From contig CAWFXC010000001.1 in assembly GCA_963819735.1 (NCBI GenBank), forward strand, positions 1,922,001 to 1,986,000: DNA of 64,000 nt. Direction: 5' to 3'. Below the pieces are notes generated by a model. It was not told where the DNA came from and made no database searches. It was given only the letters and a program-made list of their open reading frames with translations. The translations under genes and the position numbers were made by a program. Positions 25,427-34,352 of the stretch are shown here, piece by piece (positions within the stretch are counted from its first letter, which is position 1; the number at the start of each line of letters is the position of its first letter). The stretch comes from CAWFXC01 sp963819735 (GTDB lineage Bacteria; Actinomycetota; Acidimicrobiia; IMCC26256; DASPTH01).

Positions 25427-26414
25427 TCAGATGTCGAGGCCGAACAACGATGTTGCGTTGGCCGACGAGAACTTCTGGCGTTCGGAGTCTGAAGCGAGAT
25501 GCTCCAGGAAGCGACTGATCTCGTCTTGGGTCGGCTTTTGGAAGGGGTGATCAGTTGAGAAGATCAACCGGTCGATGGAGGTCACGGACAGGGCGTGATG
25601 CAGGAGGGCCGGGTTGAGCATGCCGGATGTTGTGATGAAGAAGTTCGACCGCATGTAGTCGGAGACCGATTGTTGCAACCCGGCGATGCGAAACAGGCTG
25701 TCGGCTCGGTCCAACCAGAACAGCAGCATCTCTCCGAAGTGGCCGAGTATCACCTGGAGGTCGGGATGCCGGTCGAAGCTGCCGCGGAGGATCAGCCGTA
25801 GTGCCGCGATCCCAGCGTCGAGGTGCCATCCCCATCCGAACGTGGCGAGGGCAAGGTCGGTCATGGCGTCGAAGCCGCGGTATGACGCGTCACGAACTGC
25901 AGACGAGGGCAGTTGAGGGTGGATGAACACTGGTGGCCGAGTTCGGATGCGGCCGAGAAGAAGTCGTCGTAGACGGGGTCGTCGAGGAAGCGGTCGCCTG
26001 CTCGCCCGTAGACCATGGTGCCGACGTGACCGAGGCTCGCGGCGCGTGCAAGCTCGTTTGCAACGTCTCGTGGTGACGACATGGGCAGCATTGACAGCGA
26101 TCGAAGTCGCGTCGGATTGCTGCCAACGGTCTCCGCCGCAGCGTCGTTCGCGGTGCGGCTCAGGGGCAAGCATCCTTGGCGGGTAGGGGTTGGGTTCCCG
26201 GTGGCGTCAGGGCGAGGATGGATACGTCGATGCCCTGAGCATCCATGGCCGCGATTCGGCCTGCGCCCAAGTTCTCCAGGCGCTGTTGATTGTCGCCCAT
26301 CTCGTTGAAGGTGAGGCTTTCGTCGCGAAGCTGCGGCGGCAGCGCGTTGAGCGCTGCTGTCAGATCGGGCAGGATCCAGTGTTCTTCGATGGCGATGAGA
26401 GTCACGGCGTGCAT
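25427..26414 (-). pseudogene. Amidohydrolase family protein, broken by two frameshifts
   Basis: Reading right to left, MHAVTLIAIEEHWILPDL (start ATG 26414) to ILALTPPGTQPLPAKDA, then LSRTANDAAAETV to SAASELGH in a second frame, then PVFIHPQLPSS to the stop in a third. Together they give an about 325-residue amidohydrolase-2 (gamma-resorcylate/ACMS decarboxylase-like) with IEEHW at the N-terminus, ILGHFGEMLLFWLDR and IFSTDHPFQ as metal/active-site blocks. Frameshifts lie near 26165 and 25935. Two independent indels next to an IS element suggest real decay; the enzyme would have decarboxylated an aromatic acid. Confidence 0.82.
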
Positions 26415-26473
26415 CCTTCTGTCGCGTTGTCTCTATCTCTCCCGGCGTGAGCTGATCCTTGTGGGGGGCGGGA

Positions 26474-27806
26474 TAGTTGGAGTTGACCGGTCCATCTAGT
26501 GGCTCTGACCACGGTGGTTGGCGATCGTCTGCGACTCCGAACCGCTTGCGTGGGTGAGGTCACGCGGCAGTACTTGGCGGATGGCTGAACGTGTGCGTGT
26601 GCGACGTGTGAGTGATGAGGCAGGCCGGCCAGCTCCAGCAGATTGTCCGGCGTGGTGGGAAGTCGGATCGGTCGATTGTGAAGCGGCGCCTGTGTCGATG
26701 GTGGCTGCTCGTGGTCGCGTCGAGCGGAAACGATGTCGGCGAGGCGATCGCGCCGGTTGGTGCGAGGACGTCACCGGATCGGGTTCGGGAGAATGATTCA
26801 TCGGTTCAGCGATCTGGGGATGCGATCGTTCGGACCCTCGAAGTAGGGCGGGTGGCCGGCCCCGCCGAATCGCGACGAGTGACCGCGGCGTTGATGCGTG
26901 CTCGACGGCGCAAGGCTTGCGGGTCTCGCCCCGGCGATGTTGGGTCAGCCGTTCACGCACTGGTCGGTCGCGCAAACTCGTCGAGTGATCTCGGCGACGT
27001 GAACGAAGGGCGCCGAAGATTCCGGTGAGCCGCGAACGGCTGCCGACAGGATCTTGATCGCTCGAGGGGCGATCACGTTCCAGCGGACGCAAGACCTGGA
27101 AGGAATCGACCCGATCGCCGTTGAAGGAAGAGAAGCTCACGCGGCATCGAGTGGCTCTTGGAACATGCCCGGGACCGGACGTTCGCGTTCGACGAGTTCG
27201 GGCCGCTCACGATCAAACCGGTCGGGGGGTCGGGGTGGGCGCCGCTCGGTAAGCCCGAACGGTTGCGGGCGAACTATCACAAGCCGCACGGATCACGGCA
27301 GTTCTTCGCGTGGTATTCGATCGGTGCTGATCAGCTGCACGGCACGATCGAACCGTGCAAGGGATCAGCGGCAACGTTGCGGGCGATGCAAGCGATCCGC
27401 GCGCATGTCGATGACGGCGAACCGATCCACGTCATCCTGGACAACCTCAACCATCACAAGAACCGGGACGTGCGCGACTGGTGCGAGGAACATCACGTCG
27501 AGCTCGTGTTCACGCCGACGTACGCGTCGTGGGCGAACCCGATCGAGGCGCACTTCGGGCCGCTGCGCCAGTTCGTAATCGCGAACAGCGACCACCCCGA
27601 CCATCGGGCGCTCGGGCAAGCGATCCGCAAATACCTCCGCTGGCGCAACCGTCACACCCGAGACCCACGAGTCCTCGACGCCGAACGCCGACACCGTGCC
27701 CGCATCCGCAGCGAACAACAACGACGATGGGGCCGCCCACGCCCCCTCGCGGCATAGCGCGCGAACGTTCGTGGTCAGAGCACTAGACGGGTCAACTCGA
27801 ATCGCT
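26474..27806 (+). mobile_element. IS630-family insertion sequence, degenerate
   Basis: About 1.33 kb bounded by imperfect inverted repeats. Left end 26480-26513 contains GAGTTGACC and CTAGTGGCTCTGACCACG; right end 27770-27798 contains the complements CGTGGTCAGAGCACTAG and GGTCAACTC. TA dinucleotides flank both ends (26474-26475, 27805-27806), the IS630 target duplication. It encloses a transposase whose N-terminal half is frameshifted, so it is probably immobile unless helped in trans. Confidence 0.75.
26580..27757 (+). pseudogene. IS630-family transposase, multiple frameshifts
   Basis: The C-terminal DDE domain is intact in one frame (27158-27757): FAFDEFGPLTIKPVGG (first Asp), VILDNLNHHKNRDVRDWC (second Asp), TYASWANPIEAHFGPLRQF (Glu). 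Upstream, expected winged-helix and linker pieces appear in changing frames: VRVRRVSDE at 26589, QLQQIVRRGGKSDRSIVK near 26625, MIHRFSDLGMRSFGP near 26800, LGQPFTHWSV near 26940 and LIARGAITFQRT near 27055. At least three indels and some stops separate them, so no full transposase can be made. Confidence 0.8.
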
Positions 27807-28023
27807 AGCAATCGTCTGCGACTCCGAACCGCCTGCGGGACGCGGGCCACCCGGCTGTTCCGTCAAAGAGATTCACTTCGCCACGAACAAAGACGCCCGA
27901 CCTGCGGGTTCATTGCTCAGGCTCGGATACTTCAACGGACTCTCGGGTTCGGCGGCGAGTCCGCTTCGGGTCGGGCATCATGTGCTCGGTGGCCACCTCG
28001 ATTCGATAAGCAGGAGGGACGAC
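27807..28023. other. Intergenic region right of IS element
   Basis: No convincing gene. It opens with a 27-nt near-copy (27811-27837) of a stretch inside the left end of the IS (26524-26550), sharing CTGCGACTCCGAACCGC. Ribosome site AGGAGG at 28012-28017 belongs to the cupin gene. Confidence 0.5.
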
Positions 28024-28344
28024 GTGACCGAGAATTCACTGAGGGCTATCGGCGACCGTGTGCTGTTCGAGAACGAGCATGTTCGCGTGTGGGAAAACGT
28101 CCTGGAACCTGGTGAGGAATCGCCGGTCCACCGTCACGACCACGACTACCTAACCATCGACATCGAAGGCGACCGTGTCGTCCACAATCCCGTGCAGGAC
28201 GGACACTTCCCGCGCATGGAGTACGACGTGCCACCTCCGGGCTCCGTCATGCATCTTCGCGGCGGGGTCACCGAGACCGCGATCAACATCGGAACCACTC
28301 GCTTCCGCACGATCATCGTGGAATTACTCGACGATCCTCGGTAA
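28024..28344 (+). CDS. Cupin-fold protein
   Basis: 106 residues from GTG 28024, which has a strong AGGAGG 6 nt upstream. The beta-barrel pattern is VRVWENVLEPGEESPVHRH followed by DHDYLTIDIEGD, FPRMEYDVPPPGSVMHLRGG and ETAINIGTTRFRTIIVEL; the two His of HRHDHD are the probable metal ligands of cupin motif 1. Similar small proteins are annotated as cupin/beta-alanine-degradation BauB-like; no substrate can be assigned. Intact, in contrast to the neighbouring remnants. Confidence 0.8.
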   Translation: MTENSLRAIGDRVLFENEHVRVWENVLEPGEESPVHRHDHDYLTIDIEGDRVVHNPVQDGHFPRMEYDVPPPGSVMHLRGGVTETAINIGTTRFRTIIVELLDDPR

Positions 28345-28616
28345 GCAGCACGCCGAATTGCCGATCGGCCGCGGTGACATCAACGCGCACTCGGGTGTGG
28401 GACCGAACTGTCTCCTGGTGCTCGGGTGGGCGAACTCTCGGCTCCGACCCGCGTTGTTCGGCGAGACTGGAAGTGACCGAAATGCGCGAGGGCCGGCGGC
28501 GACGTTGCCCGAAGAGCTTTGACGTGGCGACTCTTCGCGACGTCCGACCAGTGCATCTCGCGGCAGCCGCCAGACGGTCCCTTCTCCCACGCACCTCGAC
28601 GCACGGCCGCGAACGT
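28345..28616. other. Intergenic region, no gene seen
   Basis: About 270 nt between the cupin and a convergent HAD-like gene. Frames on both strands are short, basic and unconserved-looking; I see no clear terminator. Confidence 0.5.
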
Positions 28617-28997
28617 TCAGTTGCCCTCGTCGTGGATGGCGTCGGCCACCACCGGTACCGGCAGATCGGTCACGAGCAGGAACTCGAAACCGGCGAGCAA
28701 CGCGTAGCGCTCGTCGACGTCGGTGTCGCCGACGTGCACGTAGCGATCGGCCGGGAATTGCTCCCGGACCTCGTGCAGGTGGTGCTTGCCGCCGACGAAC
28801 TGCGGCTCGATGCCGTGCCGCGCGAAGAGGGGCTGCTGGCTCGATCGCGGCCAATCCGACGCGACCCCGACGATGTAGCCGCGCGCCGCGAGCTCGCGGG
28901 CGACGGCGGCCGGGACCGGGCCGGGCGGATCACCGAACTCCATCGTGCCGTCGATGTCGAAGCTCACGAGGATCCGCGGTGTCGGCTGGTCGGTCAC
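28617..28997 (-). CDS. HAD superfamily hydrolase-like protein
   Basis: 126 residues. Motif I is SFDIDGTMEFG (nucleophile Asp about 14 and acid Asp about 16), motif II is GVASDWPRSS, and motif IV is HVGDTDVDERYAL, giving a short, capless haloacid-dehalogenase fold of the phosphatase type. Start GTG 28997; a longer frame would overlap the exporter's tail further. Likely a small phosphatase, substrate unknown. Confidence 0.75.
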   Translation of the reverse strand: MTDQPTPRILVSFDIDGTMEFGDPPGPVPAAVARELAARGYIVGVASDWPRSSQQPLFARHGIEPQFVGGKHHLHEVREQFPADRYVHVGDTDVDERYALLAGFEFLLVTDLPVPVVADAIHDEGN

Positions 28998-29073
28998 GGC
29001 GGTGCAGCGTAGGCGGCAGGCCGATCCCAGCCCGATCGTTGCCCGGATCGCGTCCCGCGCCGGGTCCGTTCGC

Positions 29074-30732
29074 TCAGCTCCCGCCGGCCGGTTCCGCGAC
29101 CGGGACCCGCATGCCGTCGTCGGAATCGTTGGTGGGTTCGTCGGCGAACACCGGCGGAACACCGCCGAGCCCGAGCTCGGCGGTGTTCTCGATTGCGTCG
29201 AGCGGCGAGTGCATCGCGCCCTCGGGCACCACGACGCGAGGGAGGAACCGATTCGTCAGGAACGCGGCGAGCAGCGTGAGCACGACGCCGAAGATCGCGG
29301 CGACGTGGATGCCGTCGACGAACGCGTTCCTCGCCACCAGGGTGAAGGCCCGCGCCGCCGGCGCCGAAAGTTGTTCGGCGGCGCGCAGGGCACCGGCGAT
29401 CGAAGACCCAGCGGCGTGGCGCGACGACGCAGGGATGTTCTTGAGCGCGTCGTGGAGGTGGCTCGCGTACTGCGAGGCGGCGATGCTCCCGAGCACCGCG
29501 ACTCCGAGCGCGGCGCCGAGCTCACGGGTGGCGTCGTTCATGGCCGAACCGGCACCGGCACGGCGTGACGGCACGGCCGACATGATCGCTGCGGTCATCG
29601 GCGACATCGACATGGCGAAGCCCGACGTGAGCGGCACGAGCGCCAGCAGGATGTACCAGTAGGGCGTGTTCAGGTCGACCCGGGAGAACAACGCGAAGCC
29701 CACCGAGATGAGCACCATGCCGAAGGCGACGGCGCGGTTCGCGCCGAACCGTTTGCTCAGCGCCGGGGTGAGCGGGGCCACGATGATCATGATCGGCGCC
29801 ATCGGGAGGAGGCGGATCGCGGCGTCGAGCGGTGAGTAACCGAGCACGAGCTGGAAGTACTGCGTCAGCAGGAACATGACCCCGTACAGGGAGAGGAACA
29901 CGAGCATCATGCCGCTGCTCCCGGTGCTGAACGCCGGGTTGCGGAAGAAGTGGATGTCGAGCATCGGCTCGTCGGTGTGGAGCTCCCACAGCACGAACAG
30001 CGTGAGCACGATTGCGGCGACGCCGAACGCGGCCAGTGTGCTCGGGGAAGACCAGCCCTTGTCGGGCGCCTGGATCAGTGCGTAGACCAGCGACGAGATC
30101 CCGACGATCGAGAGCAGCGCGCCCGGTGGATCGAGCTTGCCCTGATCGGGATCCTTCGACTTCGGCACCAGGAACCACCCACCGATGAACGCGACCGCGA
30201 TCACCGGCAGGTTGATCAGGAACACCGAACCGAACCAGAAGTGGGTGAGCAGGAATCCGCTCGCCAACGGGCCGAGCGAACCGGCGACGCCGGTCGTGGC
30301 CGCCCAGATCGCGATCGCCTTCGCCCGTTCACCCGGGGGGAAGACGTTCACGAGGATCGAGAGCGTCGAGGGCATGATGAACGCGGCCCCCACGCCCATC
30401 AGCGCGCGGCAGCCGATGATCTGCCACATCTCCGTCGACTGCGACGCCGCCGCCGCGGCGACGAAGAACGTGGCCAGGCCGAACTGGAGCGCGCCCTTGC
30501 GCCCGAAGCGGTCACCGAGGGCGCCGGTGGAGAACAGGAGGCCGGCGAACACGAGCGAGTACGACGCGACCACCCACTGCAATTGCGATTCGGTGGCCCC
30601 GAGGTCGCGCGACAGCGACGGGAGGGCAACGTTCAGGCTCGAGTTCCCGGTGAACACGATGAGGAGGCTCAGGCACAGGACGCCGAGCATCCACCAGCGG
30701 CGATCGTAGGCCCGTTGTTGGTCGGCGGTCAT
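29074..30732 (-). CDS. DHA2-family MFS transporter
   Basis: 552-residue, about 14-helix exporter. TM1 has IVFTGNSSLNVALPSLSRDL, motif A is STGALGDRFGRKGAL, and motif C is VAGSLGPLASGFLL. The second half ends with the typical RRAGAGSAMNDATRELGAALG helix of QacA-like proteins. Divergent from a TetR gene at 30872; the 139-nt gap holds two TGTCAT-based inverted repeats. Predicted efflux pump repressed by that TetR. Confidence 0.9.
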   Translation of the reverse strand: MTADQQRAYDRRWWMLGVLCLSLLIVFTGNSSLNVALPSLSRDLGATESQLQWVVASYSLVFAGLLFSTGALGDRFGRKGALQFGLATFFVAAAAASQSTEMWQIIGCRALMGVGAAFIMPSTLSILVNVFPPGERAKAIAIWAATTGVAGSLGPLASGFLLTHFWFGSVFLINLPVIAVAFIGGWFLVPKSKDPDQGKLDPPGALLSIVGISSLVYALIQAPDKGWSSPSTLAAFGVAAIVLTLFVLWELHTDEPMLDIHFFRNPAFSTGSSGMMLVFLSLYGVMFLLTQYFQLVLGYSPLDAAIRLLPMAPIMIIVAPLTPALSKRFGANRAVAFGMVLISVGFALFSRVDLNTPYWYILLALVPLTSGFAMSMSPMTAAIMSAVPSRRAGAGSAMNDATRELGAALGVAVLGSIAASQYASHLHDALKNIPASSRHAAGSSIAGALRAAEQLSAPAARAFTLVARNAFVDGIHVAAIFGVVLTLLAAFLTNRFLPRVVVPEGAMHSPLDAIENTAELGLGGVPPVFADEPTNDSDDGMRVPVAEPAGGS

Positions 30733-30795
30733 CGGGACCGCGGCCGGACCGCGCTCGTAGGTACGGAAGAAGAGGGGGCTGCCACGACCCCATTA

Positions 30796-30810
30796 TGTCA
30801 GCTAATGACA
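30796..30810. promoter_or_regulatory. Inverted repeat TGTCA-N5-TGACA (possible TetR site)
   Basis: TGTCA and TGACA flank GCTAA, 64 nt upstream of the exporter start at 30732. The TGTCAT half-site also occurs in the second repeat at 30858-30876, consistent with a repressor binding both. Confidence 0.45.
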
Positions 30811-30857
30811 GATAGCGCAAACCGCCAAAGGTCGTCTACCGCCAAGAGCGTTTCTGT

Positions 30858-30876
30858 GTCATAATGTCCTCATGAC
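30858..30876. promoter_or_regulatory. Inverted repeat overlapping TetR start codon
   Basis: GTCATAA and TCATGAC around TGTCC (6 of 7 bases paired) covers the ATG at 30872, a position suited to autorepression by the TetR protein. Confidence 0.4.
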
Positions 30877-31480
30877 TGTTGCCGGGGGGTTGCGGGAGCG
30901 CAAGAAGGCGCGGACGCGCGAGGCGTTGCGCGACACCGCCATGGAGCTGTTCTCGCGCCAGGGCTTCGACGGCACCACCGTCGAGGAGATCGCCGACAGC
31001 TGCGAGGTCTCGCCCCGCACGTTCTTCCGGTACTTCTCCACGAAGGAAGACGTGCTCTTCGGCGACTCGGAGCTGCGCTGTGCGGCCCTGATCGAGGTGC
31101 TCGCCGCGCAACCACCCGAGCTCCCGCCGGTTGCCGCGTTGTACGCGGCGATGCGCGCCACCGCGCTCGATTACGCCCTCGACCGCGAGGCGCTCGTCGC
31201 CCGCTCCGACATCATGCAGGCATCGCCGAGCCTGCGCGCCTACAAGGCCGAGCACCAGCGCGGGTGGGAAGAGGCCGTGATCGAGGAGCTCACTCGTCGC
31301 GTCAACGCGGTCGGCGCGGTCATCACGCCCCTCGATCTGCGCCTGCTCACCGCCACCGCGATCGGCGCACTGCGGGTCGCGCTCGACGTGTGGCTGGCCG
31401 ACGCCGGCGCCGACATCGTCATCCTGTTCGATGCCGCGTTCGCCCGGGTCTCCGACGGCTTCGGCACGCTCGGGAGCTGA
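30872..31480 (+). CDS. TetR family transcriptional regulator
   Basis: 202 residues. The DNA-binding domain is residues about 10-60: LRERKKARTREALRDTAMEL, then VEEIADSCEVSPRTFFRYFS as helix-turn-helix; RTFFRYF is typical of the MftR/AcrR-type mycobacterial branch. The C-terminal region is a helical ligand pocket. Divergent from the MFS exporter, which it probably represses together with itself. Confidence 0.9.
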   Translation: MTVAGGLRERKKARTREALRDTAMELFSRQGFDGTTVEEIADSCEVSPRTFFRYFSTKEDVLFGDSELRCAALIEVLAAQPPELPPVAALYAAMRATALDYALDREALVARSDIMQASPSLRAYKAEHQRGWEEAVIEELTRRVNAVGAVITPLDLRLLTATAIGALRVALDVWLADAGADIVILFDAAFARVSDGFGTLGS

Positions 31481-31496
31481 GCCGGCCGCGTCGCGG

Positions 31497-32822
31497 TCAG
31501 CCGAGGGCGAGATCGATGGTGAGCGCGGCGGTCCACGAGAAGCTGTCGGCTCCGTAGCCCGCGCCACTGAACGGCGAGAAGTACTCCGAGAAACCGCTCC
31601 GCCCGACGACGTCGAGCGTCCGGCGCCGCAGCTCATCGCCGAGGTCGACGTACCCGTACCGGTGGAGCCCCTCGATGATCATCCAATTCGTGTTCACCCA
31701 GGTCGGGCCCTTCCAGTAGCGCGACTCCTGGAAGTCGGGTGCGTCGACCGGCACACTCGGGACCGGAACGTCGGGCCAGTACGACGCGGTCTGCTGCAGC
31801 CGCCCGATGACGCGGTCCGCGCGCGCAGGGCTCGGCGCGCCCGACCACAGCGGGAGGAACGTGGCAACGGTCGGTGTTGCGAGCGGCGCGCCCGTCACCG
31901 CGTCACGCGAGTAGTACTGCCCGGATGGTTCGTCCCACAGCGTCTCGAGCGCGGCTTCGGTGCGTCGGAAGCTGCGCACGAGGGACGGGTCGACGGTTTC
32001 GCCGAGCTCCGTCGCGATCGTCTCGAGTGACTGGTTCGCCGCCGCGAGCATCGCGTTGAACGGCAGGTCCTCGATCAGCACCGATCGGTCGCGCGGCATG
32101 TCGCGCAACCGGAAGTCGTACCGCTTGGCGTGCACTGCCACCGCGAGCATGCGCAACCCGTCGTCGTCGGACGCGCGCTCGGTGGCTGGGAGGTAGCGGG
32201 TGTCGTAGCGCGCCGAACGCAGCAACCGGGCCAGGTGCAGCCGCTCCGCGGTCCGCAACCAGCGCGGGAGTCGCATGTCGTGGAGGGCCCGCATCCAGGG
32301 CGGGGTCGAGTCGAGTCCGCATTCCCACGGGTGGATCAGCGTGACGAGCCCCGACTCGTGCAGGTCGCGTTCCCGGTACAGCCACGAGTGGTGCGCCACG
32401 AGCTGAGGGAACACCTCGGCCAGGAACGCGCGGCGCAGTGGTCTATCGAGTGCCCGTGCCACCCGCGCCGCGGCCACCGCCGGCAACGGCGGTTGGGTCA
32501 CGCACGACGTCTCGACGTCGCGGGGAGCTTCCGGATGTCGCTTCGACTGCCAGATCGTCCGACTGCCGACGTCGCGCGCGCCCTCGGCGAAGATCATGTG
32601 CGGCAACATGCCGTTCGTCCACTGCCCGCGGAACAACGCCCGCAGCTCACCCGCGGCACGCGGCGGGTCGTAGCGCGCGATCCCGACCGCGGTGAAGCAG
32701 GAGTCCCAGAGCCACTGGTGCGGATACAGCGCGACCGACGGACACGTCCAGGCGCCGCGGCGGTTGCGTTCGAGCACCGCCTGCGCGCGCGACACGAGGT
32801 CCGCGTGCGGGGGCGCAGGCAT
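31497..32822 (-). CDS. Glycoside hydrolase, GH63/mannosylglycerate hydrolase-like
   Basis: 441-residue (alpha/alpha)6-barrel hydrolase. Key blocks: YPHQWLWDSCFTAVGIARYD (about residues 31-50), GMLPHMIFAEG, LIHPWECGLDSTPPWM (usually H-P-W-E-S-G-x-D-N-S) and YWKGPTWVNTNWMIIEGL near the C-terminus. These are the signatures of bacterial GH63 and mannosylglycerate/glucosylglycerate hydrolases, inverting enzymes acting on alpha-glucosides or compatible solutes. ATG 32822 is chosen; an upstream ATG would extend into the gene-free region. No signal peptide, so cytoplasmic. Confidence 0.8.
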   Translation of the reverse strand: MPAPPHADLVSRAQAVLERNRRGAWTCPSVALYPHQWLWDSCFTAVGIARYDPPRAAGELRALFRGQWTNGMLPHMIFAEGARDVGSRTIWQSKRHPEAPRDVETSCVTQPPLPAVAAARVARALDRPLRRAFLAEVFPQLVAHHSWLYRERDLHESGLVTLIHPWECGLDSTPPWMRALHDMRLPRWLRTAERLHLARLLRSARYDTRYLPATERASDDDGLRMLAVAVHAKRYDFRLRDMPRDRSVLIEDLPFNAMLAAANQSLETIATELGETVDPSLVRSFRRTEAALETLWDEPSGQYYSRDAVTGAPLATPTVATFLPLWSGAPSPARADRVIGRLQQTASYWPDVPVPSVPVDAPDFQESRYWKGPTWVNTNWMIIEGLHRYGYVDLGDELRRRTLDVVGRSGFSEYFSPFSGAGYGADSFSWTAALTIDLALG

Positions 32823-32914
32823 GGTCCGGCAGGCTAACGACTCGCTTCCGCCCGCGCGTCTGCCGTCGTCGGTGGCGCCGGTACGCTTTCGGCTCCCCAA
32901 CTCGAGGTGCCCCC

Positions 32915-33499
32915 GTGCCGATCCGCCGCGCCACTGCTCATGTCGCTTTCGTCGTCGTCCTGGGAACGGTGGCGCTCGCCGCGCCCGCAGGCGCAGCGAC
33001 GGTGTCCCCGGGATCGTGGGCGCCGAAGTTCTGCACCGCGTTGTCGACGTGGAAGGACGCGCTCACCACCGGTGCCGACAACACCGAGACCGCGTTGTCG
33101 GGAGGGATCACCAACCTGTCGCAGGCCAAGTCCGAAGTGGTCAGTTTCCTCGGCCGGAGCGTGAAGCAGACCGACACCGCGGTGTCTTCACTGAAGAAGG
33201 CCGGCGTCCCGAGCACGACGAACGGCAAGAAGATCGCGTCCACGTTCTTGAACGGCCTGCAGTCGGCATCCGATCTCTTCGCGTCGGCGAAGAAGAAGGC
33301 CCAGAACATCCCCACGAGCAGCGCCGCCAAATTCAAGGCCTCGGCCCAGAGTGTGACGACCGCCTTGAACAACGGGAGCAAGAAGGTCAGCGACAGCTTC
33401 AGCGACGTCAGCAAGCTCGACAAGAAGGGCGAGCTCAGCACTGCGCTGCAGGCGGAGCCGAGTTGTGCCTTTCTCTCCGGCGACAGCTCGGGGAGCTGA
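32915..33499 (+). CDS. Secreted helical hypothetical protein
   Basis: 194 residues. Signal peptide about 1-28 (HVAFVVVLGTVALAAPAGAA), then an extended, lysine- and serine-rich alpha-helical body with ASDLFASAKKKAQNIPTSSA and regular heptad-like spacing, and two Cys (CTALSTW near residue 40 and CAFLSG near 186) that could form a disulphide. No catalytic motif; resembles periplasmic/cell-wall helical proteins of unknown role. GTG start at 32915, divergent from the GH63-like gene. Confidence 0.65.
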   Translation: MPIRRATAHVAFVVVLGTVALAAPAGAATVSPGSWAPKFCTALSTWKDALTTGADNTETALSGGITNLSQAKSEVVSFLGRSVKQTDTAVSSLKKAGVPSTTNGKKIASTFLNGLQSASDLFASAKKKAQNIPTSSAAKFKASAQSVTTALNNGSKKVSDSFSDVSKLDKKGELSTALQAEPSCAFLSGDSSGS

Positions 33500-33518
33500 C
33501 GCACGAAGGCGCCGAGCG

Positions 33519-34241
33519 TCAGGTCGGGCGGTCGACGCCGGCACGGATCAGGGTGGCCAGCTCACCCAGCGACGTGACCCGGTCGTACCCGGCGTCGTGG
33601 TGCAGGCCCAACGGATCGACCACGAACGGACGCAGCCCGGCCCGCCGAGCGCCCACGACGTCGATCCCCGGGGTGTCGCCCACGTACCAGGCGGTACCGG
33701 GGTCGTCGATTCCCATCGCGTCGAGCGCAAGGCGGAAGATCCGCGGATCGGGCTTCAACACGCCGACCGCTCCCGAATCGATCAGGACTTCGACCTCGAC
33801 GCCGACGCCGGGGCCCACCTGCAGGATCTCGCGCGTCAGCAGCCGCTCGCCGATCCGGCCGTCGGCGTTCGACACGATGCCGAGCCGCACACCCGTCTCG
33901 GCCAATGCGCGTAGGCCGTCGCGTGCCCCCGGCGCTTCCCGGGACCAGAGGGCCGCGTCGGCGAACTCGCGATCGAGACGGGCGTGCACGTCGTCGCTCA
34001 TGTCGTCGGGCACCGTGCACGCATCGACGTAGCCCTCGAGGTACTGCCGCCAACAGCCGGCCCAGTCGCATTCGGCGTCGAGCGCCACCGTGAGGCGGGC
34101 GGCGCCGTGGTAGTGCGCATCGTCGAGGATCTCTGCCGGCGCGGTGTGGGCGCTCGGCCCGACTGCTCCGAGGATGCGTTCGTGGTCGGGGAGGAGGAAC
34201 ACACCGCCGACGTCGAGCAGGACGGCGGCAGGTGCGGGCAT
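33519..34241 (-). CDS. HAD family hydrolase
   Basis: 240-residue haloacid dehalogenase-like phosphatase. Motif I LLDVGGVFLLP (D9; the acid/base residue is Gly/Val rather than Asp), motif II GIVSNADG, motif III Lys in GVLKPDPRIF, motif IV WYVGDTPGIDVVGARRAG. The helical cap lies between residues 20 and 95. The V-G-G replacement of D-x-D is seen in some HAD subgroups and may lower phosphatase activity. Start ATG 34241; divergent from the SDR gene. Confidence 0.85.
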   Translation of the reverse strand: MPAPAAVLLDVGGVFLLPDHERILGAVGPSAHTAPAEILDDAHYHGAARLTVALDAECDWAGCWRQYLEGYVDACTVPDDMSDDVHARLDREFADAALWSREAPGARDGLRALAETGVRLGIVSNADGRIGERLLTREILQVGPGVGVEVEVLIDSGAVGVLKPDPRIFRLALDAMGIDDPGTAWYVGDTPGIDVVGARRAGLRPFVVDPLGLHHDAGYDRVTSLGELATLIRAGVDRPT

Positions 34242-34352
34242 CGACGCACGGTAGCCAGTTGTGCTTACGTTGGGCCGCAGACATCCGCACGACGCTCGCC
34301 GCCGCCCTCGACATCCGAGCGCGCGGGAGCGCGGAGAGCATGGAGGTTCGGT

